Made by a program: the position numbers and the translations under genes
Assembly: GCA_037576195.1 (NCBI GenBank)
Contig: CM075104.1
Span: 26,428,211 to 26,492,210, forward strand
DNA from: Phytoseiulus persimilis
Lineage: Eukaryota > Arthropoda > Arachnida > Mesostigmata > Phytoseiidae
DNA length: 64,000 bases
Reading direction: 5' to 3'
Notes under the pieces: model-generated
What the model was told of the DNA's origin: nothing
The model's input: only the letters and a program-made list of their open reading frames with translations
Database searches by the model: none
Shown: positions 12,900-26,467 of the stretch, in pieces
Layout of the letters: each line of letters begins with the position of its first letter
Position numbering within the stretch: the stretch's first letter is position 1

Positions 12900-13500
12900 C
12901 AACTTTCGGCTGTGTTCCATGAGTGTATCCCAAATCACGTTCCTCCGAAATGAATCTTTAGACTCGAACGCACCAAGCTGCGCAGCTCCGGTCGCTACGG
13001 CGACTCACAAGTGCTTGCTCTGGGTGGGACGGGCCCGGAGATGAGAAGAGAAGGTTACTTATAGTTGCAGATGCAACCACAGGCGTGAGACGTGTTTTGT
13101 GCAAACAGGTCTCTTCTGAGAGACGGCGACCAGGGCGGCGACGTGCAGCTTAGTCGGTAGTGGAAGAGGAGGTCGCAACAGGGTCCCTTAGCTGCTCGGT
13201 CGTTCGTTCGTTCGTCCGTTCGTTTGCTAGCCGGCTCACAAAGAAAGACATTCTGACAACTTGCGGAATGACCGCACAGTGCGAGTCAGCATTAGCCGGA
13301 CAGGTGTGAACTCGCCCGACTAAGAGTGTCCTGGAAAGTCTACGGCGTGCTCATCAGCGGCAAGAGTTCATCATGAAACCAATTTGATGTAAAGCCGCCC
13401 CTGAGACGGAAGTTCCCGAGGGCCTAATCGACTCCGTGCAAATTAAAGTGAGAGTTTTTCCAGAGTAGCTGACGGTCGAGAACACTGCCTCCTGCATTGA
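12900..13500. other. Region with no visible gene
   Basis: No open frame of note. It holds a (GTTC)n-type run at about 13,199-13,226 and otherwise unremarkable sequence. Confidence 0.5.
13199..13226. repeat. (GTTC)n microsatellite
   Basis: About six GTTC/GTCC units in tandem (gttcgttcgttcgtccgttcg). It is the reverse-complement type of the GAAC tract at 4.5 kb. Confidence 0.9.
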
Positions 13501-13692
13501 TGCTATGCCGAGAGACGGGCTATTCCTTGTGCGCGCTTACTCACAAGAGCCCACCCTGAAATCTCCCTCTGCGATTCCGGCAAAATCCGCGTTTTTCATC
13601 ATCGTTCGAGTTTCTGTTCTGAGCGAGAGATTCAACTCCAAGAGAAACATTCGGCTTTTGGTTGGAGTCGCCGGTACACTTCGATAACACAG

Positions 13693-14109
13693 GTGAAGCA
13701 AGAAGAATCGATCATTTCCGGGACATCGGGTGCTGGCGCTACGCGGGCCCGAGTAGCAAAAGCGAACCGAATCGAAGCCTTGCGGTTCAATGGGGAAAAG
13801 AGCATAAGTCTTGCGAATTCTCACAAGATTTTGTACGAGAGAAAAATCGTCGGAATCCGATGGAAATTCTCATACGCGTCTCGACGATTTGTCAAGCACC
13901 GTTCCTTAGAGGTTTATATGGCAGTCTACGTCCACCTTGTGGAAGTTTTCCAGGAATCCACGTTGGCTTACCCGAAGTCGGAATCGATGAATCTGTACCC
14001 GATTCGAGACAAACCTAGGGAACGTCCAGTTCCGCGATGGCTTTGTCGTACAATCGCAATGTTTCCGTTTCGTAACTTTATAGTCAGGGCTTTATTGCGA
14101 GGAATGTGA
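13693..14109 (+). CDS. Candidate ORF, 138 aa, unknown
   Basis: An open frame of 138 codons with a mixed, protein-like composition. It is basic overall, with several aromatic and aliphatic stretches in its second half (around residues 65-90) and no signal peptide. No motif is recognised. The opposite strand carries shorter open frames over the same bases (13,968-14,252), so strand choice is uncertain. This length is common by chance in a window of this composition. Confidence 0.2.
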   Translation: MKQEESIISGTSGAGATRARVAKANRIEALRFNGEKSISLANSHKILYERKIVGIRWKFSYASRRFVKHRSLEVYMAVYVHLVEVFQESTLAYPKSESMNLYPIRDKPRERPVPRWLCRTIAMFPFRNFIVRALLRGM

Positions 14110-14389
14110 CACAGTATTTCTCCTGGGAAATGATCCCCTTCCCTAATTGTTCCTAATCTCCGCGACTTTCGAGGCAATGCACGCATGAGCTCAAGGCTAG
14201 GGGATTCTCGAACGAACAGACTCGTCGTTGAACGAAGCCGCGTCCTGATCATTCGATTTGACTTCGTCTTCCGAGAGACCAGTGCAGAATCCGAGAGTTT
14301 TGACGCATACGCGCTCGGGGCAAGGAGTTCTAGAGAGAAAGGTGTTGATCCGGCTCAAACCAACTTTGTGTTTCTTTTTTTTGTTTTCA

Positions 14390-14494
14390 TCAGAACGGAG
14401 AGGAATGTTGATCATAATGCGAACCTTTGGCGTGAACGGCAGCATCGATGACGATGACCAGGAAGGCCAGGAGAATCAGCCTTCTCGTGAACAT
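14390..14494 (-). CDS. Candidate signal-peptide exon (secreted or membrane protein)
   Basis: On the minus strand an ATG at 14494 is followed by Met-Phe-Thr-Arg-Arg, a hydrophobic core of Leu, Ile, Ala, Phe and Val, and a small-residue Val-His-Ala-type cleavage region, then a polar stretch; the frame stops after 34 residues. That is the n-h-c layout of a secretory signal peptide. The frame probably continues by splicing, but I could not place a donor with confidence; a frame downstream on the same strand (14,197-14,390) carries Cys residues and could be the next exon. On the plus strand the same bases end in a good donor-like GTAAGT at about 14,500, an alternative reading. It could also be a chance hydrophobic frame. 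Confidence 0.35.
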   Translation of the reverse strand: MFTRRLILLAFLVIVIDAAVHAKGSHYDQHSSPF

Positions 14495-14499
14495 TGTTG

Positions 14500-17400
14500 T
14501 AAGTATCCTGTTCCGGCCGAGTGGACGTTGTGGAATCGGCCCTAAACTTCACGAGACACTTTGCATATTCACTTCACACGAGTCGTCACTTCACTGCTGT
14601 TCCCCTCCCTGGGTGGGAGCGGGAAAACCTAGACGTCGACAAGACGTCCGAAACGGCAACAAATATCGGAACGGCGACTTCACAAGTGTTCCTCACTGGC
14701 AGCAGTCCCACAAGCGGCGCGCGGGAACTACCGAACTCTGGGCAGTTTGGCTGTCAGCGAGATTAGCGCAGCGGGTGGAATACGCACGTGTTTGGTTCAA
14801 AGAGAGAGAGCTGGGCGCGCTTGCCGGCTCGCCTAGTTCACGAGGTGGGGACCGCTCTTGAACAAGGCGCTCTCACGTCTGGATGCCCCCGTGTTCTCGC
14901 TGTGCCTCCTGAGGAAGCGAGGCCACAGCGCCCTCTGTCCGTCCCAACTCGAACGTTGCCGGGAACCAGCGGAAGATGCGACAATGCATTGGCTTGGCAT
15001 CAATGGAGTTAAACATCATTCCACTCGTGGTATTCTTCCAGTGCCTTACTTTCAGCGGCCACAGCCTGCTCATTCGACCACGCGCCCGTCCGCTGTTCGA
15101 GCGTCAGTCCAATCATTAATATTCCCGCCAAAAGTTTCCTCTGTCGCGAATGCAATTCGAGATCGACCCTTCGGCGAGTGGGAACGCTGCTTATTGTGAT
15201 CGGATACATCGTTCGACGAACTCGACACGCTCCGGTCAGGTGGCCGGTTCCCGTGTTGTCTGGCTGTATCTTTTTTCTTGAACGAGTCGCTGGTGGGCGG
15301 GCTGCGTTGCTGGTGAGGAACCGTTAGTTCACAATTGATGACTCCAGAGCAAACAAGCAAACATTGACATGTCTCGCCTGCTCCTTCTGAAATTTCGCTC
15401 GCACTTGCTGTTGGCGGCAACGGCGGCTCGTCGTCGTTGGTCGCGGTGGTGGTGTTGTTGTTGTCGGCGTTGCCACTGCTGCGATGGCCATGGTTGCTGG
15501 GATGGCAGTGGGTGGAGGAGAGGAAGCAGGCCGGAGCAAGAGTCTCCCGCTGGAAGCCATCACCGTTTCGCACGTTTCTCTTCTGTGAACGTTTCAGCTC
15601 TTCTTCTCCTCCGTTCAAAGGGTCTCGAGGGAGCTCGGCGCTTTGCTCGCTCACTCACTTATTCGTTCGTTCGCTTGCTCGCCCTTCTCTCCGAGCTTCT
15701 TGACTGCCGTCTCGCCTCCTCCCACTACTCGGTACTACTTTCTCAGTTAAACTTTGAAGGACCATTTTTATTTGTCAAACTATTCACATCTCTCTTCGAC
15801 ACCTCGACGCGGTATCGGCGGATCCCGACTCGGGAACAAACAATTTGAAGACGACCATGTTCCTTGATGCGTTAACGCGTTCCTGAAAAAACTACATACG
15901 GGACGGAGAAAGTTTCTGTATTACCGAAAATCATACTCGCACGTTTGTGTACAGAATCCATCTGAGCTCGGCGGTTTTGGTTCTTCTCCGAAATAGCCCT
16001 CTCAAGAAACATGTTGAACGAGTACAGACAGAGGCACACCGAGTAAGACCAGAAGAATTCCGCACTCCTTGTGGAAATATGTCAAGAAGTATAGCGTTCC
16101 GAGCGCTCAATGTCTTGGTGTCTCCCTCCTTTGTGTGATTTCGGATCCGCTCACGGTGCCCCATTACACAGGAGTCCGACTCCGCGCTACTCAAAGGATT
16201 TGCCGACCCCCTTTCCCCATCGTGGCCATCCTTGGTTGTCCCTCCCAGGAGCCGCGGATTGCGATTCAACCCAGCCGAAATCAACCCGATCTGAACACCG
16301 AGCCGAGATCCGGAGTATTCCAGGCTGCAATCCGAGATCGGTTCTGCACCTCGCCTCGTATGATCGGCCTGATGACTCTTCCAGCTCCCAACTGCAGGCG
16401 CCGATTCCATCCGGATCGCGCGGCATGTCGTAGATCCATGATTTCAGCGGCCTCCTACGTTGGTGATCCGGAATCGTTCTGGAGTCACGTTTCTCAAGGA
16501 TCCGACGATTGGAACACTTGGTAAGATTGAACGATGAATACCGCTCTGAAAAACTCCAAGGATAGAAGCACGTAGTATCCAGACGTGTCGCGGAGTCAGC
16601 CAGCCGTCTCCTCAAGAGAAGTGCTCCTGTTATCGAAAAACAATTTGGCTGGATAAGTTGTCTCTTTGTCGATCCCCGTCGGCTGCTATAAGCAGGAACA
16701 GGGAGGGAAGGAGCGTTTGTGTTCATCGGCGGCTCCAGGTTCTCACATCTGATTCCAGCGCGGCCTCTCGCTTCCAATAAATCTAATCAACGACAAAATA
16801 GTATTCACTCGTGTTCCTATAAGCCAGGGTTTCCTAAGCGGAGAAGTCGAAATCAGACTCACCCTCGAATCCTTGTTCTCTCGTATCCTCGACTCCGAAC
16901 AGCTGCCCGGAAGAGAGAAACGTCCGGCCATCTCGCTCGAGCTGCGAGGGCGGCCATATTGATTGGAAATTCGTGACGCAACAGTAGACGGCACCTTGAG
17001 GGATCTTCTTGATATCGGAGATCGATCGCGCTCATGTTCCAGAGCTCCGTCGAGGGAAGCTCCCCGTCCAAATTGAACATGATGAGGTTCCATCCATCGC
17101 CCAATAGTTTCCCGCTGAGCCTGGTATACGTAAAGCAACCTCAGATCGATTCCGGGTCAATCGCACCGCGGGCCATTTTGCCGGAAGAAATCTGAGCGCA
17201 CTCCGAGTGACGATGATTCCAGACAGAACTCACTGCGCAGGTCGCGACACTGGAATCAGACACCGACTCAAGATCACTTCGCTGAGAATCGTCATGTTGT
17301 TCCGAGCATCCGTGACTATGAGCGGTTTACGGGTCACAAGATTTAATTGAAACCTGAGCGTTTCCACTATCCTGGCGGTCAACTTTCGATTGAGTCGGAA

Positions 17401-18700
17401 TCCATCAAAAGAAACCCTCCTGAGCTATCGGGTCAGAAGAACACTCGTGGCTGCCGGATGTCCTCAAAACACGAGAAAACAGAGCTGCGTCGTCAACAGC
17501 GAACGCTGATCTAGCACATCGAGTGCGGCCCTCACAATGCTCCAGCCCTACAGGCTTGATCCGAGGATACAAAACCATCGATCCGTCCGAATCTTTCGTT
17601 GGTCACATTCTTTTCCCCTCCTTAGGAGACTGACGTGTCTCAAATCCTCCGCGCGGAACAACTCCGGTCCCTAAGGGCGGTATCCTGAATCGGGGACATC
17701 CATGTCGTAGCGATCGCTAAGAAGTTGCCATCAATTCAAGTGAACCTCTCTAAAATCGAGTTGTTGCAGGCAGTTTAGAAATATGCGAGTGGTGGGGATC
17801 TGGCAGAGCTGATGTTATCGCGGATGTCTTCTCTTCTTCTGACTCATCGGGAAGGATTTCTTCGGCACACCAGTACCCTCCGCGGCGGAGGGCTGCCTGA
17901 GCTCAGAGCCCTACCTGGGAATACGTTTGTTGGGATCTTTATGCTCGAGATACATATTCACAAGGCCATTCCGGCCAGCAGCAGCTCTATTCTCGATCTC
18001 ATATGGATTAGGGAGCACCGAGACCCGCTACGCTACAGTGTATACTATAGGAGATTTGAAGCGCGACAGAGAATACTGCGTCAAACGGCCCGAGCGGAAT
18101 GTCCCGACTTCCAGCCGAGGCGAGAGCGCGGCGTCGTTAAAATTTTCAAATGAACCGGAGTGGAGAGCGGGTTTCACTATTTCTTCACGCCAACCGCTTC
18201 TACGATGACCTCTTCATCGTCATCTCACGCTATTCTGCTCCTCTCACATTCCCGTTTTCCGCTGCTATTATTTTCCACTCGCCCTCGGTGTGGCCATGGC
18301 TCTGCCTCCACTTGGTCTCATCGCTTCTGTGGTCTTGCTGTGTCCAGCTCCCCGGTCTTCCCTTGCTCAATGAAAAATTCGTGGATTCAACGCAATTCGG
18401 GTATGGAAACCCGGCGCGAACAGTTGAGCAAAGCGCCTAGCTCGAATCGAGCGGTGACCAGTGCGCGGAACCGGTAAACTCGCTCAACTTTCTCCGGAAC
18501 GCGCACGCTCTGAAGCTGACAGCTACCTTGAGTGAGCGCAGAATCGGACGATTGATGGAACACGAGGCCTCCCGATCTGAAATGACGGAAGACGCGTGAG
18601 TGAGAGGAGTGAAGATGATTCGCATATTCGATGCACCCTTCGTCTCGGCGGCGTGGCGGGCAGCGGGACGGAATGTGAGATGAGATTGGGATTCCATCCA
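14500..18700. other. Unassigned region with short ORFs on both strands
   Basis: Contains GGT/GTT triplet-rich sequence at about 15,429-15,475 and many ORFs of 60-196 codons on both strands. On the minus strand between 17,104 and 16,200 several frames can be joined by GT...AG signals, including a candidate 61-nt intron whose pyrimidine-rich end lies near 16,690. I could not obtain a convincing protein or name a family. Confidence 0.4.
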
Positions 18701-19059
18701 GTCTTCAGATTCCGAATGACAGCTCCCTCCGTGTTGTCCCTGCACACGAAGAGGCGGAGTAAAGCGACGGACGGGACAAACGAGAAACGACTTGGGTGAG
18801 GATCACTTGAGCAACGTTTCTCCTTTAGCGCTCGTCCTGAGACGTTTGCTGGCGTTCAGCCCGAGAACTCGGTCGAAATATCGCTCATCCAGTCGGGTCA
18901 CCAGTCAGCCACCCCAGCGGAACAGGTCAATGGCGAACCGATGGTTCGACGCAAACTCCAGCTTCGTTGCACTCATTTCCCCACGATGCCACCGTGAGGA
19001 GAGGAAGGTCTTTAAGCGCGGTTGCCGAGGCTTGGTTAGGTGTTGCGAGATGCGCATGC

Positions 19060-19205
19060 GCATGCATATGAAATGTGACCGACCGACTCACAGCCAGACG
19101 GACGGTCGGATCGACGGACAGACAAACAGGCAGTCAGAAGGATGCACAGACGGCCGGAAGGACGAACGAAGTGACGCTCTAACCGACCGACCGACAGATC
19201 CGCCG
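19060..19205. repeat. Degenerate GACG/GACA tetranucleotide tract
   Basis: About 140 bp rich in GACG, GACA and CAGA units (gacggacgg, gacggacagacaaac, gaccgaccgac). It carries no stop in one plus frame and so helps create the 286-codon ORF at 18,792-19,652. Confidence 0.8.
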
Positions 19206-19659
19206 ATCGGATGCGGTGCGTCCTCTTCCACTTCAACGCATCTGATTGAGGATCACGAGGAGTCGAGGGAGAAGATGAAGAGAAGACGGCCAGCACCATC
19301 GGCAAGAACGAGACGAGCAGGACATCGACTTCTTCTCCCACTCAGCTGCACACTTCCCCCTGATTCGTCCTCCGTTGTTTGCTACTTTTTACGCTCCTGG
19401 CTTTCTCGAATTCAGTCCAATCATTGCTACCCGACCGTTATCAGCACGAAGGATGGCCACTTCAAGCTGTTTCAAGCAGCCGCTGTTTTGAGGACGTGCA
19501 CACCCGCTCACGTCGCAAGGGTTGAGCCTCGAGATTTCTCTCTTATTCATCGAGGCTCGCACTCGGTTAGACGGGAGGCTCACCTCCCGGCCCTGCGTTC
19601 CTCCAGGGGTGATTTTATGCGAAGAAACCGCGGCGGTCTTTCGAACATTTGAGACCGGG

Positions 19660-22600
19660 GAGTTTCTGCGTGAAATGGGACGCGAAGTTCTTTACGTTAC
19701 TCCAAAAAGCATGTCTCCAGAGGTTACAGTCTGAAATCTTGAACGAGAGTCAAATTGACACTTTTGCAGAGTACGGAGAAAAAGATAGCCCGCCGCTCGA
19801 GGAGAGGCGCGGGTGGCATCGAAAACCTCAGCGAGGGGTTCCACTGAATATCGATATTCCCCTGAGTTCAGAGGGAAGACAGCCAGTCACTCTCCCACTC
19901 GGAGCGCTGCCCCATAAGTCGCAAGAGCTATTAGCGAGCATTGATTGACGGCGCTCCGAATGAGACAGTCGGAGTTACTCGCCGTGTACCAAAGGCGTCG
20001 GATGCCGACGCAGATAGCGCTCAGGAATTCTGAAGATGATTTCTCTCAACACAATTAGGTAACAGTTCAGTAGCGGCGAATCTTTGAGCCTTCCTTCCAA
20101 CTGAATTCACATTCGGGAATTTCTTCACTTGAACATCAATCAAGTTTAGCCAAGCTTCACCCTCGAATTGAGTCGAATTCACACGGTTCTGACCGGGATT
20201 CGCTCACTAACGACGGCTCATCAGATGGAGCGATCCGAGTCGGCTAGTGGTGTGAGGCTCGGCCTAATGACAAAAATGAGACCCACGTCGGGATTTGCCC
20301 AGTGAGGGACAGGGAATCATACGGATAGGGTGGGAATATAATCCTGGTGAGATCTACGCGGGACTCAGGTACTATACTTGGAGTAGCAGCCGCCGAGTGC
20401 ACCTAATCCAGGTTGACAGGAAAGAGTGTTTACCCGAGCTCCTGATCATGAGCTTAGATCTTTAGCGTGGATTGAATTCTTCGAAGCCGTAATGAGCCGA
20501 GAACCTCGCGACTGATTCCATAATGAATCGTCGGTGTTGTTGGTTGTACTCGCCGGCGTTCATCACCGAACCGAGGCTCCGGCTCCACGAGTGCTCACCT
20601 AGTTGGCTGGAGCTCGCGGTTCCTTCACTTGGCCGCTCGCACGCCACCATGTGCTCACCTTGATTCAGAGAAGAAATGATCTCGCGCTCACTTGGGTGGG
20701 GTGAGTCAAAGCCGTGGTAAGTGAACTTCCACGGGGAATGACTTCTAATATTGAAATCTCAACTCCGATGGACTGTTTTGGAGTTAGAGAGTGAGGTATC
20801 GACTGAGTTCGCTATGCACGATCTTTGGCGGAGCACACTTCGCCCACGAGTGATTAAAAGCTTTCCTCCCGAGCAGAGCACTCAAGCGCACCAGCTGACA
20901 ATAATGCATTCAAACGTATTATTTTGGTTGCAGGAGAGCGTTCCGTTAGGGTTGAGCGAGAGTACCGGGAATTACTCATGGGGCCCACCAACCGCTCGGA
21001 TCTTGGAAAACCGCGGAAGAGCGGCTCCAAGTGATAAACAAGGGATCACTGTATATGTCAGTGTATGTGTTTGACTAACGAGGCCATCTGTTTTGTTTAT
21101 TCCTCCCCCTATCCGAACTCTCCCTTCTGCTCTTTGCGGTCGTGTCCCACCTCATCCTGATTCAGGCGTACACACGCGCCATGGATCCGCACCGCGCTGA
21201 TGGCATCCTTAGCACCAACTCGTCTTCGCATCCCGGGAGCAACAAACCGTTGAAAATCCACCCGACCCTAGCGGAGTGTAGCGCGGAGCGCATAGCCGAG
21301 CTGATCGGACGCCAAAACTACCGAAATCGGCTCCGGAATCGCCTCTGTGAAGTTCACGAATGGAGTCCTGACCTCACCAGTATCATCAGATTCGCCCCAA
21401 CGGATAGGTCACTGTGTATTTGGGATTGCTAGCTGGGACTAGCTGGTCGTCTGAGTCGACATTCTGACGTGTGATGCTTGTTGGCGGCGGATAGATAATT
21501 ACAGTCGAGTTGCACTCAAAACGACGAAATGCTTCCTCCGAGACCCGTTCCTCTCAGTAAGGGAGGAAGAGAAACGTTCTTGCGCTGCGATCTTCCCGGG
21601 ATGGTCGTAGAGGCTCACCACGTAGACCCCAATACCGCGATGACCCCTTAGGGAACGTGGAGTTTTTACCTAGGCTTCCTCCGAATGCTGCTGATGCTGG
21701 GGCGAGTGCTAGTGATGTTGAACCGAGCTTTTTCCCTCGGCTGAGTGACTCCCTTCCACACCAGAGTCATTCATTCAAATGAGCGTATTGCACAATATTG
21801 TCGCTCACTTCTCCCTCCTCGCGGCGAATACCAAGTAATTGCAAGCTGACCGAGCACGAGACGAACTGTCTTTGGGGCAACATTGTCGGCGAGGCTTGGA
21901 AGGTTTTCTCTCCGGTGTTGCGGAACTCAAGGATAGCCCACATCCTGTGGCCTGGAGAATGCGTATGCTCCGTTGGCCAAATTGCCGAGGTTGCACACTA
22001 GTTACCGATCATGAATGCGTCGTTTTCTGATGGCTGAGAACTCGATCGATGCAAAGTTTCGGAGGAATGGAATCAATCACAATCGAGCGGGAAGCAATTC
22101 ACGGTCCAAACCGAGCGTCGAATCGAGCAACAGAACGAAAGAACAATTGATTACCTCGATCGCTTCAATCCAATTTGCGTGGTTTCAAGAAGATATATCA
22201 GGTCAACGCACAGGACAATGGAAAACTAGACTTCGTGGAATCGGGTGAGCTTCTGGATGGCTCACACACATTCCGCATCGATGGAAGGATCGCGAGTGTG
22301 TTGTCCGGTCTTGGTCAGGAGAATCCCCGCGTCGGCGAGGGCGAAGAGACGACTCCCTTGCAAGTTATCGAGCGATTTTGCTGTCGGACCTCCCGTTTCT
22401 CTAGGTTGTCGATAAAGGCTCAATGTGGATCCGGACTCCATGAACTGTTTCCACACAAAGTCGAGTTCGTCTTTCAGCCCCCTCTTGAGCCTCGTGCGGA
22501 ACATGTGCCACATGAATGTACCTGGTGTCTAGAGCTATGATGTTTAAGCATTCATCATTTTAAACCTCCCGTCTATCCGCACAGGCGGATGGATGAATGA

Positions 22601-25600
22601 GTTTCTGATGACTGTTTTTTTCCGAGATTTTTCGAGTCGAATAGAGCTCTCAATGACTCGAGTCTCTCGTTTGTTGTCAACTTGGTTCTCGAGGTCTCTA
22701 TGGCCGTGAGGACACGTCGAGGCTCGAGACGTTGAGGAATCTGTTTGATTCCATTCGCTACACCCCCTAGTGATACTCGTTGAGAGCGGACCACTCAGCG
22801 GCTCCAATCGACATGTATACCGATACGCATTCAGCAACGTGACGACGCAAGAGAAAGTTTTGCTCATCCTTCTGAGATACTCTCTGTATCATGAAACCAC
22901 AGAGCACGGCTGTTACGAACAGGACATCGTGCTGCTGGATTCCCAAGCGCCCGTGGCACGTCATATGATCCAAGTTCTGTCTCCTCAACGTTACCGATAA
23001 TTACGGCTCGAAGTTCAAAAGCTCATTTTTCCAATAAAGTCGTACACTCGGAAATTCCGGCGAACTTCTTTTGGAAGATTTTCGGGAGCCTTTCTCGAGG
23101 ATGGAAATCAGAGATCATTAGACGTACTTGGGATTTGATACAGGCAAATCGGTTTCAGAATCGGAACCACAAGCAATCAGTATTCTTTTCCGACAATTTC
23201 TGCCCAACGACCTTGGAGTTCCCGGATGCCGTCTCGCTAGAGATCCCGATGTCTGAACTGGACGAAAAGAGACACAACATTTTCCACCGTCGAGATGTCT
23301 CAGAAAAGGCTCGAATTCATCCCGTTCTGCGACGATCGGAACAAGTGGAAGACCGAGGGTGCCTCATTAAGATCCATAAGTGAAGCCGCCTGTTCCGGTC
23401 TCCGCAGAACTAATTGAGTTCGAGAACTTTGTGAAATTGTCCAGAACGAGGGCGAGACGCTCCCGAGGATCTTCAGAGGATTAATGACCGTAGTTTTTCA
23501 CGACAGTGCTGGTTTCCTATACAACCACCTGGCAACGATTCGATGGGATGGAGCGGATAAGTCGCTCTCAACAAGACAAAAAAGATGGGTTGTTGTTGTT
23601 GCTTTTTCGAAACGCGATTCGACAGCATGGGTGATCCGCGAAATTGTGAAGCAAGCAGGAGATGGGAGTCGGCTCTCCCGAATATTTTTGAAGACTCAAC
23701 ATTCACTCTGATGATGGAAGTCCGGTTGACGGATCATTACGGTTTGTTCGACAAAACCTACGTATTCCACAACTAATTACGAAATGCTGATTCAAAAACA
23801 GGGAATCATAAACTCGGTTTTGAAGTTATTCGATAAAAACGATTCTTCGATTTTCGGAGGTCTCAGATAAATTATTCCAGCAACGACCCAACTGCGAAGA
23901 GGACCACAGGAAGTCGAGCACGACCGCTGTCGCCAGGAGTATCGGGTTTTAAAGTCGTATGCTTCAAGTTCAAGGAGCCGGGTGATTAGAGGACGACAAC
24001 GAAAGCATTTTGCCGCAAGCGACAAAGCATGGAGTTGATCATTCACTAGGCGATCGTGCTTCATCAACCAAGTTGGAATCATTCGATCGAAGCTTAGAGC
24101 TCGTACGGCACGCTGGAGCAAAGCCTTGACGTCAGCCGGCGTTGGCGGCGAAGGATGGCCTTCGTCCGTTTCGAACAATGCAACGGAAAGATGTTAAGAG
24201 GGGCGTGACTCGTTGCTGCTTGCCTCCTCGCTGGTCCACCATCCCAGGAAAGCATCCTAGAAAGCAGCGGGAGCGATCTCAGGTGCCGCCATGCCAAGCA
24301 ATGAGTCACAGATTTGACGCCTCGCTAATGGTGAGGAGAAGAAAATGGAGGACAAGCAGTGAAGAGATGAATATCTCGTTGGCCTAATAGTGGTCCGCTC
24401 ATATGAACGCCAAATGCTGACCATCCTTTGCCGTGCACCACTCGTTTGTTATTGACGTACTTTCCTGTTCGCGACTGTAGCCTGCAATGCAGAAAACGAT
24501 TACGCATACATATACGCGCGCTTTTGACGTCATGCCAGAAGGGAACAATCACCCGAAAATAGTCCTGGAAACCGGTTCTAATTCGTGAACCATGCATTCT
24601 CTGGACGCAGCATACGATGTCCTGTTTGACCGCCACATCGAATCAGTCGCTAAGGGCGCTCCTCGGTGACCGTTCCGTCATGCTAGGGGCATTCGTTTCC
24701 GTGACAACATACTATGGCTTTATAGCATTGATGAACTCCTGCTTCTGTCCTCCGGCCGCGTTGGCTACCCAGTTATATTCCCTCGCTCGGGCTTTAAACA
24801 GTTGAGTTATTCTGAATTGCCGGCCCATCTCATCCTTCTCGCTGGAGAAAATCTCGATACGGCCACCGCACTCTTTGTCCCCGGAGCGAAGAGCACAGCA
24901 CCCCCTCCAACCGAGAATCTGTTATATTAGCTATGATACCATACTTTGTGGTGGGGTGGGAGCGATATTTCAAAGGAGGCGGGTTCCCGACGTGAGCTGG
25001 CCTGTCGATAGCCATCAAAGTTTTGAAAGATGTTTCAGCGATACGTTCGGGACTCGGAGAAAATGATAGAACCTCTGCCGATCAGAGGAATCACCACCAT
25101 TTTCTCGATCGCGGGACTAGTATCTGAAGCACTTTCAGACTCCGATTGAGTCTAAAATCCATACTGCCTCTTGGAAACAATCCGTTAGCCCCCCCGTCAG
25201 GGAACACCGAGAACAAAGCCCCAAGGAGTATTTCACGCGAAAGGTCTTCTGCTCCAGGTCGTTGGAGATTAGACGTTGGATTCTCTGTTCTTTTCCCATA
25301 ATCGTGCCTTCCGTAAGAATTACACATTCGTGCGGGACGCCGAGCCGTGGAAGCGCTCGCATTCCCTCTTCGTGCAAGGCATGTTTGAGAATTTGCGAGT
25401 AGAGTCCCAGGGGGACCCAGGGGAACGAAAACGTTGCTCAACCCGAACTCGAGCAGTTTTCGCTCTCTTCTTGAGCATACTATCCAGTTCCGTAGAGCAC
25501 GCGGAAGCAACGAGGGAACGTGAGCAGCAGATCCTTCCTCATTAAAAACAAGTTTCGGTTTTCAGAGCTTGCCTCGTGACCTATGCTCGCTCATCTTGTG

Positions 25601-26400
25601 ATCCAGGCAGGAGACTGGCCTGTGCTCCGAGCGTTCCAATGGGAAGTGACTTCGATCGGGCTCCAGGGCGGAGGCTCTGCAATGTTTCCTCTGTAATGGC
25701 CCGCTCATCAGGCTGGAAATAGACTCAGTCAGTCGTCTTACGTTTCGATTGCAAGAGTCATCGTTTTTCGCGGGGCTCCAAAACATTGCCTTCCTAACAT
25801 CCAAAGTCCTATTTGAAACCTATATAATACGATGACGTGAATTCGAATATTGGGAATATCTTCTCATGATACCATGAATAAATTGCTTCGGCCGCAGCCT
25901 TCAAGCAACCCTGAATATTCTACGATGTCTCGAGCTTGCTTGACGTGCGCGGAGGAAGGCTCGGAACTCTTTCCCTTAGCCCAATTTTATCGGACCCCAG
26001 TTTTGCGGTCCCATCTGCCGCTACTGTACTTGGACGACCTCGAAGCGCGGGATATTCTCACGGAAATCTAGTTTTGCGCGTGAGCAAAGTTCGAAGGTAT
26101 CGAGCCCGCTCTCTGAACACCTCGCGCACCGTGAGTGCAGTGGGCAGGGCGCCGAGTTAACTGCGTTACAGTATTCGCGAGCGCCTGATAATCCGAGAGT
26201 TAGTCACTGTGGAAGGATTCCGCGAAAGTATCGTTTCTGCCCGATGACCCCGCTCTTCCTCCGTCCAATGACCGGATTCTCAAAAGATTCGAGCTGATTT
26301 CCATCAGTTACGCCACTCTGTTATACAGATCTCATCGCATGGGGGCATCCGTGTGGCCTTTCATTCGGTCTGAAAGCGTAACAAACTCGCCCATCTCTTC
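19660..26400. other. Unassigned region with short ORFs
   Basis: Short open frames on both strands (for example plus 22,175-22,540, plus 22,770-23,000, minus 22,262-22,513). On the minus strand, GTGAGC donor-like sequences follow short frames near 20,597, 20,655 and 22,266, which could mark exons. Nothing forms a recognisable protein and overlapping frames on opposite strands look equally plausible. Confidence 0.4.
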
Positions 26401-26467
26401 CAGGGAACTTGAGTCGGTGCCTCTTTCTCTCTTTCCTCTTTCGGATCTAGGCGTGCAATACTCACCG

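Noticed and set aside
18792-19652. 286-codon plus ORF
   Set aside because: Its middle is a GACG/GACA simple-repeat tract free of stops, and the rest is Arg/Ser-rich with no domain.
22262-22513. Ionotropic-receptor-like fragment on minus strand
   Set aside because: A Phe-Met-Glu-Ser-Gly string suggested it, but no pore, membrane segments or ligand-binding motifs lie nearby and the plus strand is open too.
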